The position numbers and the translations under genes are program-made. Source: Nostoc sp. TCL240-02 (GTDB taxonomy: Bacteria; Cyanobacteriota; Cyanobacteriia; Cyanobacteriales; Nostocaceae). Taken from it: 64,000 nt of DNA. The first letter of the stretch is position 1, and each line of letters opens with the position of its first letter. The notes beneath the pieces are model-generated. The model did not search any database and was not told where the DNA came from. It saw only the letters and a list, made by a program, of their open reading frames with translations. This document shows positions 58,034 to 64,000 of this stretch, one piece after another. The stretch spans positions 4,278,501-4,342,500 of the forward strand of contig NZ_CP040094.1 in the NCBI RefSeq assembly GCF_013343235.1, read 5' to 3'.

Positions 58034-58447
58034 ATGAAACGTCGTGATTTTATTAATTGGGTAGGTTTGGGTTTGATAGCGAGTTCTCTACCTGTAGCGA
58101 TCGCAGCTTGTTCTTCTCAAACAACTTCCGCTACTGGCGATTGGCAAACAGTAGGTACTTCGGCAGATTTAGATAAAACTGGTCAATTGCTGGCTAAAAA
58201 CTCACCTGCTGGGCCTGTGTTGGTAGTCGGCACATCTAAAAGCGCAAGTCTGACAGCTGTTAACCCTACCTGTACTCACGCAGGTTGCACCGTAGCATGG
58301 AAAGCCGAGGCAAAAAAATTTGCTTGTCCCTGTCATGGTTCAGAATATGGGGTTGATGGTAAGGTGCTAAAAGGCCCAGCGACAGAAGCGCTTAAAACTT
58401 ACGCCGCCAAAATTGAGAGTAATTCAGTTCAAGTCAAGCCAACTTAA
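58034..58447 (+). CDS. Rieske 2Fe-2S protein with Tat signal
   Basis: A 137-aa exported iron-sulfur protein. The twin-arginine signal RRDFINWVGLGLIA leads to AIAACSS, which could also be lipidated. The Rieske cluster ligands are CTHAGC and CPCHGSEYG, with KGPAT following. It is much shorter than the PetC subunit of cytochrome b6f and is of the arsenite-oxidase-small-subunit or minimal Rieske type; its partner is unknown. The start ATG 58034 puts the RR motif at residues 3-4. The upstream 45 bp contain ATCCAAAA tandem repeats. It is divergent from nirA. Confidence 0.88.
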   Translation: MKRRDFINWVGLGLIASSLPVAIAACSSQTTSATGDWQTVGTSADLDKTGQLLAKNSPAGPVLVVGTSKSASLTAVNPTCTHAGCTVAWKAEAKKFACPCHGSEYGVDGKVLKGPATEALKTYAAKIESNSVQVKPT

Positions 58448-58467
58448 ACAATATAATTCAGGGTATC

Positions 58468-59784
58468 GTGAGTAATATCAACCAGCTTTTGGTGCAAGCC
58501 CAGACAGCATACAATGCAGCTGATTGGTCATCATTGATCCAATATTTACAACAATTAATTTTAGGGGCAGACTCGAAACATCCAGAGATAGTTAAAAATC
58601 GAGAATATCTGCTGAGATTAGCACTTTCAATTTTAGAGGTGGGAGATTTTCAGCAACGCTGGGAAATCACCAAGGTGTTGACTCACTTGGGAAATATTGC
58701 CATCCCACCACTCATTGACATCTTAGAAGACGAAGATGCAGAAGAAGAATTACGCTGGTATGCAGCGCGAACTTTGGGCGAATTTCAGCAGCCAGAGGCG
58801 ATCGCACCTTTGGTTGAATTGTTGAAAACTGATGAGGATGAAGAACTTAGAGCGATCGCAGCCACAGCACTAGGACAAATGGGTACTGTTGCGATCGCTG
58901 CCCTCTCTGAACTTTTATTAAATGAAGATACACGACTTTTAGCAGTGCGATCGCTTTCCTGCATCCCTCAAACAGAAACCATCACACCACTGTTGAGTGT
59001 AGTGCAAGATCCACAAGCAACAATCCGCACTGCTGCAATTGAAGCCCTCAGCAGCTTTCATGACGAACGTGTACCACCAATATTGTTAAACGCTTTGGAT
59101 GATATCGCCGCTACAGTTAGGCGTGCAGCAGTGCTTGGTTTAGGTTTTCGCCCCGACTTACGCGAAACCTTGGATTTGGTGACAAGATTGCAACCCAAGC
59201 TTTACGACTTTAATCTTGATGTTTGTTGTGCAGCCGCAGTTTCCCTTTCTCGGATGGGTAGTGATGACGCTGCAAAATATTTATTTGATGTGCTAATTTC
59301 ACTTCAGACACCAACAAAGTTGCAATTAGAAACCATCCGCGCTTTAAGTTGGGTGGGTACACCATCTAGTTTGGAATATTTGCAAACAGCATTTGATCAA
59401 ATCACTTCAGGGACACTTTGGCAAGAAATTGTCACAGTTTTAGGGCGAGTACAAAAGCCCCAAACTACACAAGCCGCAGAAATATTATTGCAAATATTGC
59501 GATGCCTTCGGCGAGCTTCGCTAACGCAGCATCCAGCCACAGAAATTGTTAGTATAAAAAATGCGATCGCTCTATCTTTAGGACAGTTATGCGAAATGCA
59601 AGCTATTGAACCATTGATTTCACTGTTAGCCGATTCTAATGTATCGGTGAGACTGCACGCGATCGCTGCACTAAAAAATTTGGATGGGGAAGCCGCATAT
59701 CAAAAATTGCAGCAGTTAGCAAATAATGCTGCACTCACACCAGATTTGCAACAAGGAATAGCGATCGCTTTGGCTGAGTGGTAA
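58468..59784 (+). CDS. HEAT-repeat (PBS-lyase-like) protein in the nir region
   Basis: A 438-aa alpha-solenoid of HEAT repeats (TRTLGEFQQPEAIAPL-type units; AATALGQMGTVAIAALSELL, ALSLGQLCEMQAIEPLISLL). GTG 58468 starts it 20 bp after the Rieske stop. A segment RCLRRASLTQ (about 59503-59530) comes from a dispersed repeat (GCCTTCGGCGAGCTTCGCTA) inserted in frame. In Anabaena a gene called nirB, needed for full nitrite reductase activity, lies between nirA and ntcB. By position this is the candidate counterpart, but I cannot confirm that identity from sequence. Confidence 0.8.
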   Translation: MSNINQLLVQAQTAYNAADWSSLIQYLQQLILGADSKHPEIVKNREYLLRLALSILEVGDFQQRWEITKVLTHLGNIAIPPLIDILEDEDAEEELRWYAARTLGEFQQPEAIAPLVELLKTDEDEELRAIAATALGQMGTVAIAALSELLLNEDTRLLAVRSLSCIPQTETITPLLSVVQDPQATIRTAAIEALSSFHDERVPPILLNALDDIAATVRRAAVLGLGFRPDLRETLDLVTRLQPKLYDFNLDVCCAAAVSLSRMGSDDAAKYLFDVLISLQTPTKLQLETIRALSWVGTPSSLEYLQTAFDQITSGTLWQEIVTVLGRVQKPQTTQAAEILLQILRCLRRASLTQHPATEIVSIKNAIALSLGQLCEMQAIEPLISLLADSNVSVRLHAIAALKNLDGEAAYQKLQQLANNAALTPDLQQGIAIALAEW

Positions 59785-59915
59785 ATTCTTTTAGAAATGA
59801 TGGGGAGGTTACAAGAGTCATTTGTATAGAAAATTATGTCAAACCCAGATTTAAAAAAGTAGCCTCCAGAAAATGATATACTCTGCGCGATCAGAGGTGA
59901 TAAGGAGCGAGAATT

Positions 59916-60092
59916 ATTCCTACACCACAACAAAAGACGCAGTGCTTTATATTGTGCTGCTTGTTTACTAAGTTTTACTTGCCCATAAATGTGGTTCGTG
60001 TAGAAGAACGAACAGGCAATGTGTTTTTCTTGGCAGGCGATGAGAATATTATTGAGATATATCCCAATGGCAGATGGAGGTACGTGCAATGA
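59916..60092 (+). CDS. DUF6888-like small protein, start codon ATT
   Basis: A 58-codon frame encoding TPQQKTQCFILCCLFTKFYL, then PINVVRVEERTGNVFFLAGD, then IIEIYPNGRWRYV. From memory this is the DUF6888 pattern, a short cyanobacterial protein normally encoded just upstream of a DUF6887 gene, as here. AAGGAG at 59902-59907 is well placed, but the initiator position is ATT (59916) and no ATG, GTG or TTG precedes the conserved part; the upstream in-frame stop is at 59901-59903. Either a rare ATT start is used or the start codon has mutated. The stop overlaps the next ATG (ATGA). Confidence 0.6.
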   Translation: MPTPQQKTQCFILCCLFTKFYLPINVVRVEERTGNVFFLAGDENIIEIYPNGRWRYVQ

Positions 60093-60298
60093 GCAAACCT
60101 AACTTTCAGGCTATGAGTCAGAAAGAATTGCAAGCCTATGTTTTAGCCCATAGAGATGATCGAGAAGCATTTTATGCATATCTTGATAAGCTACACGTAG
60201 AGGCTAACTGGGTTGAAATGCCAGCCTTAGAATCTACAGAGGATTTGGAAAATTATCCTGAATTTATTGAACGGGTTCGCAACGGTTCGGAGTCATGA
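60089..60298 (+). CDS. DUF6887-like small protein
   Basis: A 69-aa product (MSKPNFQAMSQKELQAYVLA, HRDDREAFYAYLDKLHVEAN, EDLENYPEFIERVR). Recognised from memory as DUF6887, a family paired with DUF6888 in cyanobacteria in a toxin-antitoxin-like arrangement whose function is not established. ATG 60089 overlaps the preceding gene's stop by four bases, implying translational coupling. An ATG at 60074 is in frame but lies inside the upstream gene. Confidence 0.75.
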   Translation: MSKPNFQAMSQKELQAYVLAHRDDREAFYAYLDKLHVEANWVEMPALESTEDLENYPEFIERVRNGSES

Positions 60299-60543
60299 TA
60301 ATTCGTAATTAGTTAATGCAAGTTGCACGGCTATCTGCTTGAGGTTGTACAGAAACTTGTGCGACTCAAACCTCATAATCCGCCGCATATTTTAAAAGTC
60401 TTATCTAAAAATTCAGATATTTCAGCAGAAAATAGTCAATTTTTTTTGGCGATATTTTCCGAAAAAATCCGTGCAAAGCGGATAATTGACGATTAAGGTA
60501 GTCAAATGTTATTTAGACAAATGTAAATCATCTAAAAATTACT
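60299..60543. other. Spacer before the ntcB promoter
   Basis: About 245 bp, A/T-rich, with a weak stem (CTTGAGGTT / AACCTCA at about 60340-60375). No gene seen. Confidence 0.3.
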
Positions 60544-60585
60544 GTAACAAACTATACTAAACAACGGATAAAAAACCGTTAACTT
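60544..60585 (+). promoter_or_regulatory. NtcA-activated promoter of ntcB
   Basis: GTAACAAACTATAC (60544-60557, GTA-N8-TAC), exactly 22 nt, then TAACTT (60580-60585, TAN3T). Predicted start near 60592, about 30 nt before the ntcB ATG. The box differs from the nirA box (GTAACAATTTATAC) at only two positions. Confidence 0.85.
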
Positions 60586-60622
60586 AAATAAAACCGATAA
60601 ATGTAATTCAGGCTACATAAAA

Positions 60623-61570
60623 ATGCGCCTAGAGCAGTTGCAAGCCTTTCTAGCGATCGCACAAACCGGCAGCTTTCAACAAGCAGCGCGAACATCTGGT
60701 GTTACCCAATCGACGATTAGTCGCCAAATCCAGGCATTAGAAGCAGATTTAGGTGTAGAACTATTTCACAGAACAACTCATGCAAAATTGACACTGGGAG
60801 GTGAATGTTTATTACCCCGTGTCCGCAAAATTTGCCAAGAATGGGAGACAGCTACACAAGAATTAGCTGATTTAATCGCCGGAAAGCAACCAGAACTTTG
60901 CATTGCGGTGATTCACTCCTTATGTGGATCTTACTTACCCCCAGTGTTGCAAAAATTTTGTCATGCTTATCCAAATGTGCAATTGCGGGTGACTTCATTG
61001 GGAAGCGATCGCGCCTTGAAAGTCCTTAAAGATGGATTGGTGGATTTAGCAATTGTGATGAATAATCGCTTTTTAACCACTGGTAGAGAAATGGTTGTAC
61101 AAGTACTTTATGATGAATCAATAGAAATTTTAACCGCAGTCAATCATCCCCTGGCACAATATGAATACGTCCCTTGGTCGGAGCTAATTCGTTATCCCCA
61201 AGTGGTTTTTAAAGATGGTTATGGGATGCAGCGCTTAATACAAGATAGATTTGAGCGAATGGAAGCTACACTCCAGGCGGCTTTAGAGGTAAATACCCTA
61301 GATGCCTTTCGGGGAGTGGTGCGCCAAGGAGAATTAATCGCTTTGCTACCTCAATCAGCATTACTGGAAGCACGTCTTGACCCTACTTTAGCGGTTCGTT
61401 CCTTAGAGAACAATAATATTAGTGGTTTAACAGATGGTTCAAGTTTGACTCGGCGGGTAGTTATGGTAACAACTCAAGACCGATTACAAATTCCCCCCAT
61501 CAAGCACTTTTGGCAACTCGTGTGCGAAAATATTCCATTACAAATTGACCAGCAGCGATCGGCTTCTTAA
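60623..61570 (+). CDS. ntcB: LysR-type nitrite-responsive activator NtcB
   Basis: A 315-aa LysR regulator that boosts the nir operon when nitrite is present. The N-terminal winged helix-turn-helix is RLEQLQAFLAIAQTGSFQQA, then ARTSGVTQSTISRQIQALEA, ELFHRTTHAKLTLGGECLLP. The effector domain (about residues 90-300) contains VIHSLCGSYLPPVLQKFCHA and LGSDRALKVLKDGLVDLAIV. The sequence and genomic position (with nirA and a cnaT-like gene) match Anabaena NtcB as I remember it. Expression should depend on NtcA through the promoter just upstream. Confidence 0.93.
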   Translation: MRLEQLQAFLAIAQTGSFQQAARTSGVTQSTISRQIQALEADLGVELFHRTTHAKLTLGGECLLPRVRKICQEWETATQELADLIAGKQPELCIAVIHSLCGSYLPPVLQKFCHAYPNVQLRVTSLGSDRALKVLKDGLVDLAIVMNNRFLTTGREMVVQVLYDESIEILTAVNHPLAQYEYVPWSELIRYPQVVFKDGYGMQRLIQDRFERMEATLQAALEVNTLDAFRGVVRQGELIALLPQSALLEARLDPTLAVRSLENNNISGLTDGSSLTRRVVMVTTQDRLQIPPIKHFWQLVCENIPLQIDQQRSAS

Positions 61571-61642
61571 ATGGCATTGGGCATTGGTCATTGGGCATTT
61601 TCGGTTATTCATAAAGGACAAATGACAAAGCACAAAGCACAA

Positions 61643-62716
61643 ATGAGCAATGTATTTAGGGAATTACTGAAAAAAGTAGGTAGCGGAAACCACACAGGCG
61701 AAAATTTAACTCGTGCCGAAGCAGCCAGCGCTACTAAAATGATGCTGCTGGGTGAAGCGACACCAGCCCAAATTGGAGCGTTTTTGATTGCTCATCGAAT
61801 CAAACGTCCTACGGGGGAAGAGTTAGCGGGAATGTTGGATGCTTATGATGAACTGGGGCCAAAGCTACAACCATTCGACTCTGGCCGAACAGCGATCGCT
61901 CTTGGCATCCCTTATGATGGCAGAACCCGCACAGCACCAATTAGCCCGGTAACAGCTTTACTACTCGCCGCAGTTGGACAACCAGTGATAATGCACGGAG
62001 GCGATCACCTTCCAACAAAGTACGGCTTACCCCTGATCGATATTTGGCAAGGTTTAGGAGTCGATTGGACTAACCTACCACTAGCAAAAACCCAGCAAGT
62101 TTTTGAGCAAACGGGAATCGGTTTGATTTATCTACCTCAGCATTTTCCTTTAAATAACAGTATTTGGGAGTACCGCGACCAACTTGGCAAACGTCCACCC
62201 TTGGCGACAATGGAGCTAATTTGGTGTCCTTATGCTGGGGATGCACACGTAATTGCTGGATTTGTGCATCCGCCGACAGAAGGAATGTTTAAGATAGCTC
62301 TGGGGCTGCGGGGTGTAACAAAATTTACATTAGTGAAAGGATTGGAAGGTAGTTGCGACTTACCGCGCGATCGCACTGCAATTATCAGCTTATCTTCATC
62401 CGTAGCATCCCAAGAGGTAGAACGATTGCACCTCGTACCGCGTGATTACGGTTTTACTACCAAGAACGTACCCCTTGGAACTACTGAAGAATTGGTGGCG
62501 GATATGCAGGAGGTTTTGGCAGGTAAAGCAAGCGAACTAATGCAAACAGCCTTGTGGAATGGTGGATTTTATCTATGGCGGAGTGGTATTTGTTCAGATA
62601 TGTCAGAGGGTTTAGCTAAAGCAGAAGAATTATTAAGCAATGGTGCAGTAGCAGCTAAACTCCAAGAACTCAGCCAGTCAGTAAATTCCCTCTCAGCAGC
62701 ATTTATACCAGTGTAA
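61643..62716 (+). CDS. cnaT: Anthranilate phosphoribosyltransferase-like protein, CnaT type
   Basis: A 357-aa protein related to TrpD. It has the N-terminal helical domain (LTRAEAASATKMMLLGEATP, AQIGAFLIAHRIKRPTGEEL) and the nucleoside-phosphorylase-like fold (MHGGDHLPTKYGLPLIDIWQ, VKGLEGSCDLPRDR). The TrpD catalytic GTGGD motif is replaced (GIPYDGRTRTAPI), so phosphoribosyl transfer to anthranilate is doubtful. A CnaT protein of this type is required for nitrate-assimilation gene expression in Anabaena, and location 72 bp after ntcB supports that identity. ATG 61643 was chosen because upstream codons to 61571 only translate GGGCATT heptamer repeats. Confidence 0.85.
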   Translation: MSNVFRELLKKVGSGNHTGENLTRAEAASATKMMLLGEATPAQIGAFLIAHRIKRPTGEELAGMLDAYDELGPKLQPFDSGRTAIALGIPYDGRTRTAPISPVTALLLAAVGQPVIMHGGDHLPTKYGLPLIDIWQGLGVDWTNLPLAKTQQVFEQTGIGLIYLPQHFPLNNSIWEYRDQLGKRPPLATMELIWCPYAGDAHVIAGFVHPPTEGMFKIALGLRGVTKFTLVKGLEGSCDLPRDRTAIISLSSSVASQEVERLHLVPRDYGFTTKNVPLGTTEELVADMQEVLAGKASELMQTALWNGGFYLWRSGICSDMSEGLAKAEELLSNGAVAAKLQELSQSVNSLSAAFIPV

Positions 62717-62734
62717 TTAATTACAAATTACGAA

Positions 62735-64000
62735 TTATTTACTCAGTGACTTCTCCAAAATAGACTTTTGTTGCAACCAATCCTGACCTACTTGAATACT
62801 GACATCTGAACCAAGGTTGCCAGTACTTTCCACACGCACTTCGCCAAATCCCAAAGTGTCACGAATCGATTCGGCACTGTTACCATCTCCTTGCTGGGCG
62901 ACGATGTGAGTTACCTCTAGAGGTTCACCCCATGCCTTAGCTATATAAATGTTGCGATATCCAGATTTTTCTAAAGCTCTAATTAATGGTTGGAGATTAG
63001 AGCGATCGCCACCCGTACTATCTTGAATTGCTACACGCAAAGAGCCTGGGTCAGTCGCGGTCGCCTGCTGTTCTTGTTCTGACTCCAAACCAAAGTGTTG
63101 CGCCATCAGTTTAGCAATGCCATTTTTGTTGGGCAACCAATAGCTAGCATCAAACTCGCCTTTCTCACTAAAGCGACCTGGCAGCATTAACATTTGCATA
63201 TTAGAGCGATTTGTCCGCACCCCAAAACCCATTAGTGCTACCAACTCTTCAACCGTCAAATTGGTATCGATGTGGTCTTTAACAACATCCAGAACTTTAG
63301 GTAATTGAGCAACAGTAGCTGGGTTGAGTGTTTGATCCATCAACGCACGAATGACCATTTGCTGCCTCTGAATCCGACCAATATCTCCGAGTTCGTCATG
63401 GCGAAACCGCAACAATTGCAGTGCCTGTTCACCACCGAGATGCTGCTTACCCGCCTTCAAATTGATGTACAAATGCTGAGAATCATCTTGATACTTCATA
63501 TTTTTGGGGACGTAGACTGTTACGCCTCCTAAAGCATCGATTAGCTTGGCAACTCCCAAAACGTTAATTCGGATATAGCGATCAATTCCCGCCCCACCCA
63601 AGAGATTACTGACAGTTCTGGCAGTCAAAGCTGGCCCACCATCAACATTAGCAGCATTAATTTTTTTCACTCCATACCCCTCTATTTCCGTGCGGGTATC
63701 TCTGGGAATGGAGAGCATAATTATTTTTTTCGTCTCTGGATCGAATTTGAGCAAGAGCATGACATCGGAAAGACCATCAAAGGAGTTTACCTGCGGCAGG
63801 TATTTGAGGTTTTTAGTGTCTTCAGGGGGGTTTTGGATATCCGGGGGAAGTACGCTCATCCCCATAACTAAAAGATTCACTGGGCGAGTTAATTGTGAAA
63901 ATCGCATCACACCTCCAGAAATGCGATCGCCATCAAAGGCAGCCTCCTCCTGTGGACTTAGCTGGGCTTGCTGCAAAGGTGTACTGGTTAAAGACACCGC
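62735..64000 (-). CDS. LytR-CpsA-Psr (LCP) family protein, N-terminus outside window
   Basis: LCP enzymes transfer lipid-linked glycopolymers to the cell wall. The frame is open to the right edge, so the N-terminal membrane anchor lies beyond it. Present are the LCP core (SDVMLLLKFDPETKKIIMLS, IPRDTRTEIEGYGVKKINAA, LRFRHDELGDIGRIQRQQ) with its Arg/Asp residues for pyrophosphate binding, and the C-terminal LytR_C domain (LRVAIQDSTGGDRSNLQPLI to about residue 400). It converges with the cnaT-like gene, with 18 bp between stops. Confidence 0.9.
   Translation of the reverse strand, partial: AVSLTSTPLQQAQLSPQEEAAFDGDRISGGVMRFSQLTRPVNLLVMGMSVLPPDIQNPPEDTKNLKYLPQVNSFDGLSDVMLLLKFDPETKKIIMLSIPRDTRTEIEGYGVKKINAANVDGGPALTARTVSNLLGGAGIDRYIRINVLGVAKLIDALGGVTVYVPKNMKYQDDSQHLYINLKAGKQHLGGEQALQLLRFRHDELGDIGRIQRQQMVIRALMDQTLNPATVAQLPKVLDVVKDHIDTNLTVEELVALMGFGVRTNRSNMQMLMLPGRFSEKGEFDASYWLPNKNGIAKLMAQHFGLESEQEQQATATDPGSLRVAIQDSTGGDRSNLQPLIRALEKSGYRNIYIAKAWGEPLEVTHIVAQQGDGNSAESIRDTLGFGEVRVESTGNLGSDVSIQVGQDWLQQKSILEKSLSK

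Noticed and set aside
59700..60089. 129-codon minus-strand ORF
   Set aside because: Antisense to the end of the HEAT gene and the DUF6888-like gene, with no family resemblance.

Overview
The window is chromosomal DNA from a filamentous, probably heterocyst-forming cyanobacterium of the Nostoc/Anabaena type. The evidence is the density of GCGATCGC palindromes, cyanobacterium-specific genes (ftrV, ndhM, narM, ntcB, a ferredoxin-type narB and nirA), a small protein resembling a heterocyst-differentiation family, and many short tandem and dispersed repeats (heptamers such as CATTAGT, G/C-rich pyrimidine runs, imperfect-palindrome elements). No rRNA or tRNA gene was recognised. All function calls come from reading the sequence and from recalled family knowledge; no database search was run.

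Layout. 1-1125: end of an RluA-type pseudouridine synthase. 1900-7205: organosulfur cluster with an SsuD-like monooxygenase (frameshifted near its end), a remnant of an IscB-like protein, a thiol-dioxygenase-like cupin overlapping a class II aldolase, an SsuA/TauA-like binding protein and a nitroreductase. 7936-13779: housekeeping genes (ftrV, DUF218 protein, APT/AAA kinase, rplY, purA). 14360-26007: a CHASE3-PAS-PAS histidine kinase, an orphan CRISPR-like relic (17139-17328), a phosphodiester glycosidase-like protein, a GHL10+DUF3443 fusion, a beta-helix/SLH protein and a coiled-coil/TPR membrane protein.

26300-37306 is a decaying accessory island. An acyl-CoA ligase is cut by an IS630-family element. 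An aromatic ammonia-lyase/aminomutase gene has one frameshift and a large internal deletion. A two-partner-secretion exoprotein gene (tpsA) carries one nonsense codon. Its transporter gene (tpsB) is both frameshifted and split by a second IS630-family element, whose removal restores the tpsB C-terminus exactly.

37784-48868: a small secreted protein, a Ycf29-like response regulator, a possible heterocyst-regulator homologue, ndhM, and a signalling/proteolysis cluster: zinc-ribbon PP2C phosphatase, CHAT-protease+FHA protein, acidic protein of unknown function, and a convergent FHA+PrsW intramembrane protease.

49774-62716: nitrate assimilation. narM, psiE-like, narB, nrtP and nirA are on the minus strand; a Tat-type Rieske protein, a HEAT-repeat protein, a small DUF6888/DUF6887-like gene pair, ntcB and a cnaT-like gene are on the plus strand. 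Upstream of both nirA and ntcB lies a canonical NtcA-activated promoter (GTA-N8-TAC, exactly 22 nt, TAN3T), so nitrite reductase and the nitrite-responsive regulator NtcB should be switched on together under nitrogen limitation. Repeats have inserted in frame inside nirA and probably narB and the HEAT gene, and a 12-copy 21-nt tandem repeat sits in the nirA-nrtP spacer. The window ends in an LCP-family cell-wall gene running off the right edge.
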